Assembly (NCBI RefSeq): GCF_958298935.1
Contig: NC_084922.1
Location: 45,791,958 to 45,855,957, forward strand
From: Phragmites australis
Lineage: Eukaryota > Streptophyta > Magnoliopsida > Poales > Poaceae
DNA: 64,000 nucleotides
Direction of reading: 5' to 3'
The notes under the pieces are model-generated. The model did not search any database. It was not told the DNA's origin and saw nothing but the letters and a program-made list of their open reading frames with translations. Shown in pieces: positions 1 through 10,949 of this stretch (positions are counted from its first letter, which is position 1; each line of letters starts with the position of its first letter). A program made the position numbers and the translations under genes.

Positions 1-667
1 GTTATTTTTATATCCGGGACTTAGGGCCAGCTTGGTAAAACATTACTTAAGGCTAGTTAATTCTTTACTTACTCTAATGACATTATCTAACCATGGCACT
101 ATAGTGGTGGCAGGTGTCTGCCATGTGTGGTCAGTTGCCGATTGTGGCACCCACCTTGCACAGGGTGTCAGACTGGCCGTCGATTAGACCGACATTAAAC
201 ATCGTTCACTTTGTGGCAGACGGATGATGGTTGATGGGCTCCCTTCTTGCTGATCTTTTTGAAGGGTTCAACCACCTCACCAAAGCCTCCGAGAGTCAGT
301 GCCCTCCGAGGGTCCCTAACCCTCCAAATGCTTGGGGTTCCGAAGCCAGACAACCTTCGGATCAGGCAGGTGGAGTCTAGACGCATCAAGGGTCTTTGAT
401 GGTGACCTCCCAATAGCAGCCCCTCGTGTGGATGGTTAGAGGAGCGGCCATCCCCGCGGTTCTTTCGGAGCGGGGCCTCTGACGGTCCTTGGCTCCACTG
501 TCGGGCAGCCCTTCGGTCCTTTAGTTGCCTTGGGTCTTTTTGAAGGGTCCTAAGCGGTTGGACCAAATATTTTAATATCACCAACAAGGGAGGGTATTTA
601 ATGCACCCTATGGTTAGTGGTACGGTCATGCCTTGCTAGGTAGTAGTGGGATGCATGACACCCCAAC
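1..667 (-). repeat. 3' LTR of the gypsy relic, cut by the window edge
   Basis: Positions 1-365 match 3340-3680 in blocks, such as the shared run around the cattgctta-type segment and the gattagaccgacattaaac-type segment. On the minus strand the proposed start at 667 reads TGTTGGGG, the same as the proposed start of the other LTR at about 3682. Positions 365-660 have no counterpart in the other copy, so one copy has gained or lost about 280 bp. The boundary is approximate. Confidence 0.5.
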
Positions 668-778
668 ATTGGAGGGTCGTGGAGAGCGGTTCAAATTCCA
701 CATGATCGTAGGGGAATGGACCAGATGGGCGTACGCACGCACCCCAAAGGGGGCAGGGGTCTTGGTCGAATAGAGTCC

Positions 779-1058
779 TTATCTGGCATCCTTGCTTTTT
801 GTGAATGACCTCCTGGATGACGCGGGCCTTTGGTAGTTTATGGACTTCCTCCTTCGTGGCATCAGCTCGCTCGGTGGACAGCTTGCGAAGCCCCTTGCGT
901 ATGGGTCGTGTCTGTGAGTTGACTCAGAGGGCATGTTCAATGTTGTGGCGGTCGACTCCGGGGAGGTCCTGTGGAGACTATGCGAAGACATCAAAGTTGA
1001 CCCTCAAGATGGCCGTGAGCTAGGCTTCCTTCTCCGTAGTGAGGTTCACCCCAATCTG
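779..1058 (-). pseudogene. Gypsy reverse transcriptase N-terminal fragment
   Basis: Reading the minus strand from 1058 downward gives a frame resembling the segment just before the gypsy RT core: an FDVFA-SPQDLPG-like stretch, then IEHAL, then a region like RPIRKGLRKLSTERADA and a K-A-x-V-I-Q-E-V motif. At least three in-frame stops interrupt it, two of them at positions where relatives usually have tryptophan. The frame ends at about 779 before any catalytic motif. It is recognisable by similarity of pattern only and cannot be functional. Confidence 0.65.
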
Positions 1059-1290
1059 AAAAGCCTGGTCGGGGTTCCCCATACCTAACGGGACGTGCTT
1101 GACATCCCGCTCCGGCTGTGGCTTCAAAGGACTGCAATGCTCGAGGCACGCTGGAGGGGGGGTCTTCAAGGGGCCCTTCAGCTACATTACACACGTGATA
1201 GTTGTTGAGTGAGGCAGGGTGCCCATACTCAATGCGCCTAGCCAGGTTTTGATCCCTGTGGATGGAGATCAACCCCTAGAGTCCATGCAT

Positions 1291-1470
1291 CTACATGCAG
1301 AGGTAATTGTGATGGGAGACCACTCTGAATTTGTTCAGGGTACGGAGCTGGTTAAAGGCATGTATGAAGAGAATATATGTGAAACTTCCTCTGTCGACCA
1401 GCATCATCTGGACTTCAACCTTGGTAATGTTGGTCGTGATGACTAGAGCGTCGGTTTGGGGGAAGTTCAC
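1291..1470 (-). pseudogene. Gypsy aspartic protease fragment
   Basis: The minus-strand frame contains TDALVITTNITKVEVQMMLVD followed by RGSFTYILF. Gypsy proteases typically have a block of the form DALVI..NI......VLVD(S/T)GSS.DILF. The aspartate is present but the residue after it is arginine instead of serine, threonine or glycine, so the active-site triad is damaged. It sits between gag and the RT fragment, as expected for a gag-pro-pol order. Confidence 0.6.
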
Positions 1471-1984
1471 CCCACAGCGTCGTCGAAGGTGAAGGTCATA
1501 GGGGCTTCGGCCCATCCAGGGACTTGGTGATGGATGCTGGATGCGCTGACATGGTGGACCCCCGTGCGTAGTCTCGTTGATGCCTCTTCGAGGAGCCGTT
1601 GGAGGCTCCTCCTCCTATTATGGCTAGGTCCATTTGCCTGGCACGACCTCCATTGTCGACGTGCTGCACCATTGGTAGCGGAGACGGTAGAGCTAGCTGA
1701 AGAGGGTTTCACAGGGCTAGGTGATCCACCTGGCGGGCCGCTGCTGGCCAACGTCCTCTGGGTCATTCATCAGCGGTCCTATCTCCCATTGTACGTGCCA
1801 CCTGCCTCTCATGATATTTCACTCGGAATGTTATGAGGGTTTGGAAATCTTCAGTATTGTGGGCCCGTGCCGCTGTCATTGTCAGGACCAACGTGATCCA
1901 GAGGCCTCGGTATCCTCCGAGCCCATTTTTGTCGATGGAGGTGGCGGGGCGTGTGAGGACCCCGCTTGCGAGGTTGGCTTCTCA

Positions 1985-2436
1985 AGCTCGACACAAGGGG
2001 TCGTGGTAACATATATGACCCTCAGACAGAGTCGCTTCTCCTCCATGCATGCGTACTCCTCAAACTTGCACATGAGAGTGCTCACCAAGCATATCGGGCA
2101 TCGATGGAGTCGATTGAAGAGGGTCCCGGAGGCCAAACCCTGGGTAGCCACATCGATGATCAATGACTTCGAGATGCCTCTTATCTAGGCCTTGGTTTAG
2201 GCAAACCTCCAGAAGTACTCCCGTAGGGTTTCACTCGGCTGTTGCCTGACGACGAACAAGCTCTCAGAGGTCACCGGCTCGACGAAGGTGCCCTGGAAGT
2301 TGTAAATGATGCTGGGCTCCAGCGTCCAGAACCATCGAAGAGTTATCCCGTCCAAAGTGAGATGGAAGCCCTTAGACATGGTAGCATATCCGCCTCCACT
2401 GCCCTCGATGGCGAGGGCGTATGCACGAATGAACAC
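1985..2436 (-). pseudogene. Gypsy gag fragment
   Basis: Two minus-strand frames joined by a frame change resemble the gypsy gag (retrotrans_gag) domain. Frame 2436-2197 has the W-F-W-x-L-x-x-x-S-I pattern, an F-x-x-x-F block, and Q-Q-P-S-E-T-L-R-E-Y-x-x-R-F, the usual end of the domain. The second frame (from 2163) continues with a segment ending in KFEEYACMEEKRL, matching the region just downstream of that domain in plant elements. The start of gag and any zinc knuckle are not recognisable. Confidence 0.65.
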
Positions 2437-3104
2437 ATCTGAGTCTGAATCACCCTTAGATTTAGACAGCTTTGGGTCCAGAACCCGTCCGGGAAGAGCA
2501 CGGCATGCAGGTTCCTCTAAAGGGGAGAGTCAAGGTCTATGAGTGGAGCGTTGTGCTGACAGGCTCAAGGATCTGTTGCGATCGTTGGCGGTGCTTGGGG
2601 ACGATGAGTCACGACACCAAAGCCCACGCCAGCCCCCGAAGCCCTGGGCCAACATAGTGTTGGTCATCATAGAAGCAACAACAGTCATATCTGCGGGTTG
2701 TTGTGCAGCTCATAGGGCCGCCTGTAGTTTCGCCAGTCAAGCCCAAAGGGCCACTACGTGCGCCTGTTGGTCGGCCATGGCAGCATGCACAACAGCATTC
2801 TAAGCTGCAACCCCTAGGGACACTATCGGGTCCTCGTTGTACTACTGCTGAAGGGCCTTTGGAACATTGGGCCCCCTGGTGTCAGCCACAGCCAAGGTCA
2901 TGGCGGGATCAGCGGTTGTCACGGGGCCCTCGTTACGCCTAGCTGTGGGGTTGGTGTCAGCGTAGCGCACTCTTGGTCGCGATTACCGTGTGGATTTTCG
3001 CATAGGTGTGGCCGCGGAGCCAGTCGCTTGGGCCGTCACCTCAGTGATTTTCTTTTTAGTAGCATCCTACCTCTACAAGTATTCTCTCTCCACGGACGGT
3101 GCCA

Positions 3105-3682
3105 GCTATTGGTGAAGGAATATATGTCTTCTACGAATAAGGTGCGGTAAGAGCCAACCCACAGAGATGGCTCAAGCTTGGAGGAGAAGTGGAGATAAAT
3201 AGAACACCACGAATGATTTTCTAGGCTAAGGTCTCTTTTCATTGTGTATTCACCGTCTGTATTTATAGTGCCTTTCAGATTGTAAGTGTACATGCATATC
3301 CCTATGGGCGCGGCTGAGATACAAGTTTTCGCTATACAACCAAGACCTAGGGCTAGCATGGTAAAACATTGCTTAGTCCCAAATAATTCTTCACTTACTC
3401 TGATGACATCATCTAACCATGACACTACAATGGCGACAGGTAGCTATCGTGCGCAGTTAGTCATCGATTGCAGCTCCTACCCTACATAGGGTGTTAAATT
3501 GGTTGTCGATTAGACCCGCATTAAACACCGATAACTTCGTGGCTGACAATGATAACTAATGGGTCCCCTTCTTGCTATTTTTTTTTTATCCAACCGTCTT
3601 ACCAAAGCCTCCAGAAATTAGCGCCCTTCGAAGTCCTCAATCCTCCAAAGCCAGATAAGGTCCCTGATGAGGACCCCAACAG
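3105..3682 (-). repeat. 5' LTR of the gypsy relic, with adjacent primer-binding-like site
   Basis: This is the second LTR copy. On the minus strand it begins TGTTGGGG at about 3682. Just inside it, at 3086-3104, the minus strand reads TGGCACCGTCCGTGGAGAG, one base off the TGGCGCC core that many grass gypsy elements use as a tRNA primer-binding site. This placement supports the minus orientation and the inner LTR boundary. Confidence 0.55.
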
Positions 3683-3689
3683 TTACTAG

Positions 3690-4899
3690 CTTGCCAAACG
3701 GACCGCGTGCATACGACATACCAGTATACATGTGTTTCGTTCGATCGGTTTGTTCAACTCGTCTGCTGCCGTACGACTTTATCAGCATGCAGGCTGCAGA
3801 CCAAAACCCAGCAGTTCCCGTGTCATAACATTCAGCAAGCCCCCCAAAAGACACTCAACATGTACGCCATACTGTCTCAGTGCAAGTATGCAACCGCACC
3901 TGGTTTCCCCGGGACCACTAACCAAGTAACCATACCATATGCCAGCATTGCAGTGACGTGACAGTCTGCATCTCATCATAATCCCTTCCTTAAAACTTAA
4001 TCGACAGAGACAAGCGAATGCGACAGGCCGGCTCTCCGCAGGGTCATCAAGAGGGCGTTGACAAACTTAAACGCACACATGGTCACATGGAAATGGCACG
4101 TCCGACCTCGAGCCAGGAGCCAGCCAGGACGTACGCATGGCGCGCCGTGCGGGGGGTGGCCGGGTGGGGGGTCGAGGACCAAGCTACGTGCAGGGGTGAC
4201 GCGCGCCGGCAGCTCGGCGCCGACGGTGTTTGGCGATGCGGGCAGATCGGACGCCGGCACGAGCCTGGGCCGCCCCCTCCGCGCGCGGGGGACACGCGAG
4301 TTGGTGGAAGGTACGGAGTACTGCCGGGTGGTGCGGACGCGCCTTGCGGACCACGCTAGAATTCCGGCCCCCCGCGGTCACATGGCTTGCTTTCGTGCTG
4401 TCGCGCCTCCGGCCCTGCCTCCTCCAATGCGCGATGGCGACGTTCTTTTTGTCTGTGTTGGGCTAACAAACCGTGGCGCCGCTCTGATCGCGTTCGCGCT
4501 CGGCGTGGTATCGGAGAAGCGGACGGCTCCCGCCTCCCGTAGCTACGAGACAAGAAGATTCTGCTCTACACGCTCTCTGTGCAGAATCTGCAACGTCCAC
4601 GCCCGAATAAACGGAGCCTGGGGCACATCTCTCTGTTTTTTGGTTAGAGAAAACATGAAGTAATTCGGCTAGGGGGAAGGAATTTTGTGGCCCGGCCCAG
4701 TCATCGGACTTGAATGAAGCCCAGAGAGCCTAACAGGTCCTTTGTTTCATCCCAGAAGCCTGCCTCTGGATCCACGTATGCAACTAGTGATTCGACTTTC
4801 CTCTCAAAAGAAGAAAAACCCTGGTGATTAGACTTGAGTCTCTTCGAGTTGACAGTGAAATTAGTTCATATCTCCGTAGAATATTTTCATCAAAGTGAT
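3690..4899. other. Unassigned intergenic sequence, GC-rich in 4100-4560
   Basis: No recognisable gene. The GC-rich part holds several overlapping open frames on both strands, up to 201 codons, with arginine/proline-rich translations typical of chance frames in GC-rich DNA. A perfect 9-bp inverted repeat, AGATTCTGC / GCAGAATCT with a 16-base loop, lies at 4556-4589; it may be the end of a small transposon, but no matching second end was found. Confidence 0.5.
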
Positions 4900-5945
4900 T
4901 TTTTTTTAAACGGACGGCACAATACAGTACCCATTTCTATTAAAAATGTAGGAACAAATACAAGAATATAACATGAAAGGTTATACTTGGGAAAAGAAAA
5001 AAACAAGTAGTATAACAAAGTAGCGACAACGCAAAAGTTACGGTGGATTGCCAAACAACATATGCTGCTAACTAGAAACTACATGAGGCCACCCCACACC
5101 AAATCAGTCATTGCCATGCGAGACCGACTGATCTAAGAACGAACCTGACCACCACCACGCCACACCAACCATAACCTCCAAGACCACCTCATCACCCGAA
5201 CAAGGCCCGTCGAACCCACTATCGTATGTCAAACTGGCTACTGTTGCATCAAAATCTGGGTGCTCCACACAGACCTACCGCCTGGCCAAGGACATTGGCC
5301 GCCTCAAGCCACTGTACGAAGGCCGTTGTTGGGAAATACAACATCGCACCTCGGCTGGCTTCCGCGTCCCATAACACCCGCCTTGTCATCTTTTGCGGTC
5401 TCCTCCAACGCAGGACCTCGCCTTGCCGCCGCCTACCACACTGCCATACAAAAGCCATGCCCGTCATTCACCGCGCCCACGCCCTCGTCCCAACCGCTTT
5501 CCGCCACTGCTGATGTTCGCACCCTAGTCTTGGCCGCTCGTTGCTAGAACTGGCCGTCACCGATCAACCACGCCCCATAGAGCCACACTGAAACGCCTGC
5601 GCGTCCGGTCCCCATCGCATCGCCCTGACACCAAACACTGATGCCCTTCGCCAAAACCGGTTGCCACCATGCGGGAACGATCGCCATCCAACCACCATGC
5701 ACTGTAGCACCATCGCTCCTCAAGCATACCCATCGCCACCATGCCTTTGCAGTGCCATTCAGTGCCGGCCACCACCACACCACACGGCAACTTGTCATGT
5801 CACATTGAGCTACTGAGCGTAGATTTGGATGCCCTACATCAAATCCCCACAGCGATCTGGAATGCATTTTCACGCTCATGGACGAAAAGGGCCACATGAT
5901 TAAAGGCAGAAGGACGAAGGTGTCCATGGTGAAAAATAATTTTAC
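4900..5945 (-). mobile_element. Possible 3' part of a minus-strand retroelement
   Basis: A poly(T) run at about 4901-4911 followed by an AT-rich stretch containing a ttctatta-type motif resembles the left (3') end of the LINE at 7112. The rest (5220-5930) is low-complexity, C/A-rich on the plus strand, with a 127-codon minus-strand frame (5927-5544) in which I recognise no domain. Only the poly(T) start and general texture support the call. Confidence 0.25.
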
Positions 5946-7111
5946 GAGACTTAGTCTAATGCATTTAAGATCATGATATAATTTATATTATGGCATGTGA
6001 CAATTTATTGTATTTTTGTTTCATCATATATGATTTCTTTTGTTTTTATTATAAGGTTTATGGTAATTTTTAGAACCAGGCCTGGTAGGATTATTTTCGG
6101 TCCACGGGACCACGGCGTGCGAATGTAATGGCGACGCAACGGGCTGTTGGAGAGTAGGACGGCAAGCGAGGCCGGCCTCGCGTGAGCGTCGGGACGGGCC
6201 GGAGCACCCTGGACCTGGAGGGCGAGATCGCCATAGCAGCCGAGCAAACAGAAGCGCGACGTACGAGCGCGACGTGGGGAGTGGTGCGACGCAAGGTGCA
6301 TGAAGCCAGTTTTTCAAAGGACGCGGAGGCACGGACCCATCACGCATTCACTCGCGGGGACAAGTTCCTTTCTTCGTGTGTTACGTACACACCTGGCGTT
6401 GGCGCCTCCGCGCGCGGGCGCAGCCATCTGGGGACACCGCCGAGCATGGATGCATGCGCGCGGCCAAAGCGCGCATGTCGACTGAGTGGAGTTCGATCTG
6501 GAAAGGTAGCTCCCGATCGCATCAAAATATGCTGGAACTGGCAACAGGGCAGCGGTATACATGCATCGAGAGCCAGGTACTTGTTGAAACGGGAGTTGAT
6601 TAGTGTATCAACATGCACTACATTACTGCTGCTAATCATATATATCCCCCTCGTGTGTGTGGCCCTCTGCACAACTGAGAGGATAGAATCAGCTCTTCAA
6701 CTCATACGATCGAGACCAGTACTTACTGGCGTCCGTTTGTTTCTTTGTTTAGGTTAATCACATGTACAACTTGCAGTAATGCTTGGACTGTGTTTGCTTG
6801 CTGTGCCTAAGCGGATTGGAACGGGTGACACGGCTGTTGGTCACTGTGTGCCTCTGAATTTGATACTAGGCTTTTTTCGCCAAGCATCCAGAGTGGTTTC
6901 AACTGTTCGAGACGATCGATCTGTGTGGACTATGGATAATCTACCAGAAAATCCACTGCCGTTTTATAGGCCCCATTCGCCAACAAGGTGGTGGCCTGAT
7001 GCTTAAACTAACTCTTCCCTTCGCTTTGCATGCACCTGCATATAATCGCATCGACCTTTCTTATTTCTTGTCACGAAGCCACTAGATACAAAATCATGTT
7101 AGTTGAGTTCT
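5946..7111. other. Unassigned intergenic sequence
   Basis: AT-rich at 5940-6090, GC-rich at 6090-6560, then mixed. Open frames here (longest 191 codons, plus strand 6182-6757) overlap frames on the other strand and show no recognisable motif, signal peptide or splice pattern. I see no gene or repeat that I can support. Confidence 0.45.
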
Positions 7112-7167
7112 TTTTTTTAGACGAGAAAATATTCTCTACTTCTATTGAAAGCAAAATAATAGTAATA

Positions 7168-7420
7168 CTCTCTCTGATTATAAATGTAGGTCGTTTTAGC
7201 CTCATCAACTATTCTCTAAATATAAGTTATTCTCGAACTTCTATACATTTTTTTCTCTTTTGTTCCCTTCTTACCCTTTTTAATAAATGCTACTACTCTC
7301 ACAAATGAATGTGTTATTTTTTTGCAATGCAGAATAAATAAAGGACAACAAGATCATTTGATCTACTTTTTAATCTTTGTGCATAAGTCTAAAACGACAT
7401 ATATTTACAATCGGAGGGAG
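7168..7420. mobile_element. Stowaway (Tc1/mariner-type) MITE
   Basis: The 253-bp element has terminal inverted repeats beginning CTCTCTCTGATTATAAATGT on the left and, in reverse complement on the right, CTCCCTCCGATTGTAAATAT. This is the classic grass Stowaway terminus, and the two ends pair over about 30 bp into the TCGTTTTAG block. TA dinucleotides flank both ends (7166-7167 and 7421-7422), matching the TA target duplication of Tc1/mariner elements. It has no coding capacity. It lies within the 3' end of the minus-strand LINE, so it inserted later. Confidence 0.92.
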
Positions 7421-7698
7421 TAGATAACATATGCTCCAGGATATATCGGATACAGAACACGATGCAAACGAGCCAAGCTAGAGCTTCTGGGGTCGCATAT
7501 AGAACAGACACAAGAGCATCAGAGATCAAAGAGAAATCACACAAAACATCACTGCCAGGCAGTGGCTCTAGAAGCACACATATGCAGAGACACCGAATAT
7601 ATGACAACCCTTTCATAGCTCAACCACATCCGGCTGGATGATAACGCTTGGCTGAAAGACATAGCACCACTCCACGAGTTAGTCAAGAGCCGGGAGAA

Positions 7699-10600
7699 TC
7701 AACTCCTTGTCGCCCTCCTTGAGCAAGATCTTACAACTCTGCAAGTAAGAGAGACATTTGAGAAGAATGTCAATCGGCTTGTTGGGAAGGTCTTTTCGAT
7801 CGTCATCCTGTTTCGAGCACACCACATCGACCAGCTAAGACCTAAAAAAAAAAAGAAAAGACACAGTTTGGCAGGCATATTCAGATTCTTTATCAAACGG
7901 CCAGGAGGAAGATCATCAAGGGTCCTGGGTTGTTCCACCCAACCAAAACACTTTCTTATCACACTCCATGTGAAGTTGGCAAGTACACACTCGAAGAAGA
8001 TGTGCTCAACAGTTTACTTATTCCCACGAGGCAACATAACTCACTCTCTTTCCAACCTCTTCGTTTTAACATGGTAGCAGTTTGAAGTCTATTGGTAGCA
8101 GTTTGAAGTCTATCATTGAACGACTGCCAAAGAAAGATCTTGATCTTCTGAGGGACTTTGCATCCCCAAGTCCTCCCACAAATTTTGCTTCTTATCCCTC
8201 CATGCAGGACAAAGCGGTAAAGGGATTTAGTGGAGAAGTTCCTAGATTTCTCCAGAGCCCAATGAACTTCATCGTCCAAATTGTCCAGATTGACTGAGGA
8301 CATCAAAATCTTCAGTTTATCATAACTCCGTAATTCCGGGGGCGTCAAGGCTCTTCTGAAGTTGATACCGAAAGTATCATTCTCGACGCAGTCAACCACC
8401 TTGGCCAATGCATCAGAAACCATTTTGAACAGCTCAGGGAACTGAATCTTAAGAGGAGTATCCTGAATCCAGGCGTCAGTCCAAAATCTAGTCCTCATCC
8501 TGTTATGCACCTTGTAAACAGCCCCCCAATGAAATAAGTGTTTGACTTTGTGCATCCCTTGGCAAAATTGAGAGGAACCTTTACTCTTAGAGCTAAAAAA
8601 GTCCCCCCCCCCCCTCCCTCATGTATTTAGCTCGTAGAAGCCTGCACCAAAGCGCATCTTCATCCTTAAGGATTTTCCAAATCCATTTCACCATTAAACA
8701 GTGGTTCATAACTTGTGTATTTATGATCCCCGGACCTCCTTGGTCTTTTGGTCTATAGATCATATGGTACTTGAATTTGTCCTTAGCCCTAATCCAGAAG
8801 AATTTGAATCTGATAGTATCCATCTTGCCGTGGGTACCGGCATGAAGGAGATAAAATCCTATGTTATACATGGGAAGGTTGCTCAATCATGTGTTGCTCA
8901 GGACAAGTCTTCCCCCTGAAGATATGTTTTTTCCTTTCTAAGGGTCGAGTCTTTTTTGTAGTTTCTGCTCCACAGAGGCAAAAGCAGCAAGACCGAGACG
9001 CCGATCATCAATAGAGATGCCTAGATATTTAATGGGAAGGACCCCTAGTTTGCAATTAAGCATATTGGCACATTTCTCCTTAGTCTCTTGGTCGACCCCA
9101 AAGACAAAAGTCTCGCTTTTGTCGAAATTGATTTTAAGTCCTGACATCCACTCAAAGCAGTACAAGATGATCTTTAGGTTTAAAATGCTAGTTTCCAAGC
9201 AGTCAGTCATGATCACTGTACCCTCAACATATTGAACATGGGTGATCCCCTCCGGGATGAGATGGTCCAACAGACCTGAGACCAGGACTCTTTTCGTGGC
9301 CTTACTCATCATAGCACCCAAGGCCTCCGCCACAATGTTGAATAATATTAGGGATAAAGGGTCTCCCTGTTGCATACCTTGATATGTTCTGAAATATGGG
9401 CCCCTTTGGCCATTAACATTGGCGCAAACCTGACCTCTTTGGACGGTTTGCATCACCCAACTTATCCACCTTTCCGGGTACCCTTTTGCCAACATGACCT
9501 CCTTGAGGAAATCCCATCAAACCTTATCGTATGCTTTTTCAAAGTCAATCTTAAGGACAAGGCCTTGTTTCTTCGATCGTCTTAGCTCGTGGATGGTTCC
9601 ACAAACTATCAGGACCCCTTCCAAGATGTCTCTTCCCTTGATAAAGGTAGATTGACATTCATCAAGAGTCCAACCCACCACAGGACTAATCATGTTTGTC
9701 ATCATCTTAGTGAAGGCTTTATAATCCACATTTAGTAGACAGATGGGCATGTATTGCTTGATATTATTCGCCTCCTTTGTTTTTGGAATCAGAGTAACCA
9801 CTCCATAGTCGTTCTCTTGATATCCAAGATTCCATCATTAAAGTCTTTCAGTATGACATACATATCACCCTTAATCATATGCCAGAATTTCTGGAAAAAG
9901 AACATGTTGAACCCATTGGGTCCAGGCGCAGAGTCACCTACCATGGACTGAATAGCCCTATCCAACTCCTCTTCCTGGAAGGGGGCTTCTAGGGACTTCT
10001 TGTCCAGAGGAGATAACTACTCATGCTGGGCCCAGAAGCTCTGATCAAGGTGTAATCCATTGTCAGGTTGAGAGCTATTTTTTTTTTATAGAAGTCTACT
10101 ATGTGTTTCATTATGTTAATCTGATCCATAACTACCCCTGTTTCAGTCTCTAATTGTGTTATTTGATTTTTTCCTCTTCCGATCATTGGCACATAAGTGA
10201 AAGAACTTAGTATTAGAGTCGTCATAGAGGATCCAATCTTGCCCTCCCCTTCTCTACCAGTACATCTCTTCCATGATATAAAGTTTTTCTAAATCTCACT
10301 CGATTTGATATCTGTTTTTCCTACTCAGCCATCTCTGTCTACCTTGGCATCCAATCCCTCCAGCTCCTAGTGAGAAGGGACTTCTGTGTTTTATTTAGAC
10401 CATGTATCTGTCTACTCCACCGAGATAGGAATTTCCTACTTCTAGCTAAGTACCCATGCCAGTAATCAAGGGAATAGATAGATTCCAACATTCTTTCTTT
10501 AAAGGAAACTCATTTTCCTTTAGAGAGATCATTAAACCCAGGTTGCCGCAACCACTGCTTCTCAAAGAAAAAATATTTAGGGCTCCTCGCATTGATTTCC

Positions 10601-10722
10601 CGTGAGTCCAGAATGATGGAAGAATGGTCGGATCTAACCCTGGTAATGCTCCATGTATTACACAGCAGAAATCTCTCCTCCCACTCAGTTGTAATCAGGA
10701 CTCTGTCGAGGTTAACCATCAC
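7699..10722 (-). pseudogene. LINE ORF2 remnant: endonuclease, reverse transcriptase, zf-RVT
   Basis: Key landmarks on the minus strand: LDRVLITTEWEERF and SDHSSIILD (endonuclease C-terminus, 10722-10510); IPKTKEANNIKQYMPICLLN and FEKAYDKV (RT blocks, 9801-9517); GMQQGDPLSLILFN (RT block); and HVQYVEGTVIM in the place of the catalytic YADD motif, where the second metal-binding aspartate position is lost. KYLGISIDDRRLG follows. The zf-RVT part includes the FFLGLSWSMWCARNRM stretch near 7850. Frames change at about 9500, 8900 and 8560. The pieces are collinear, so this is one decayed ORF and not several genes. Confidence 0.85.
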
Positions 10723-10824
10723 AAGGTTTTCTTATTTATTCGTCCAAGTGAACTGGCCCTCGGATCTCTGAATCTCCCGAAGCTGGTAGTTACCAATAAA
10801 CTCATTAAAAATCCCCAGCAAATG

Positions 10825-10946
10825 GTAAATACAAACAGCGCGTGAAATTCCATACACCTTCGAAGCTGGCAGTTTTTTTTTATTCAAATAGGGGAAGTCT
10901 TACATATGTAAATACAAACAGCACGTTAAATTCCAGACACCTTCGA
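10825..10946. repeat. Imperfect direct repeat beside the LINE 5' end
   Basis: A segment of about 40 bp beginning gtaaatacaaacagcg at 10825 recurs at 10908 with a few substitutions, a period of 83 bp. The spacer holds a run of T residues (10873-10881). It could be a small tandem duplication or the trace of a poly(A)-tailed insertion. Confidence 0.6.
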
Positions 10947-10949
10947 TCT

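Larger units (their letters stand above)
1..3682 (-). mobile_element. Decayed Ty3/gypsy LTR retrotransposon, partly deleted
   Basis: Two related stretches, one running off the left edge (1 to about 667) and one at about 3105-3682, share long blocks of similarity and look like its LTRs. Between them, read on the minus strand, lie fragments of gag (about 2436-1985), an aspartic protease (about 1470-1291) and the very start of reverse transcriptase (1058-779), in the gag-pro-pol order of Ty3/gypsy elements. Most of pol (RT catalytic core, RNase H, integrase) is missing, and stops and frame changes break every reading frame. The LTRs differ greatly by eye, so the insertion is old. I infer an internally deleted, immobile relic. 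Confidence 0.75.
7112..10840 (-). mobile_element. 5'-truncated LINE (non-LTR retrotransposon)
   Basis: Reading right to left there is the C-terminal part of an apurinic endonuclease domain (10722-10510), a reverse transcriptase (about 9801-8938), a post-RT segment (8886-8593) and a zinc-binding RVT domain with its C-terminal tail (8555-7699). That is the ORF2 order of plant L1-type LINEs. The first part of the endonuclease and all of ORF1 are absent, as expected from 5' truncation during target-primed reverse transcription. A poly(T) run at about 7112-7119 is the likely poly(A) tail. Multiple frameshifts make it inactive. A Stowaway MITE (7168-7420) sits inside the 3' end. Confidence 0.85.

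Noticed and set aside
4556..4589. Rho-independent-type terminator or miRNA hairpin
   Set aside because: The stem is only 9 bp with a 16-base loop; too short for a miRNA precursor, and bacterial terminators are irrelevant here.
4058..4663. 201-codon plus-strand open frame
   Set aside because: Arg/Pro-rich translation in GC-rich DNA, with competing frames on the other strand, no domain and no promoter or splice signals.
6182..6757. 191-codon plus-strand open frame
   Set aside because: No recognisable motif; overlapped by several frames on both strands.
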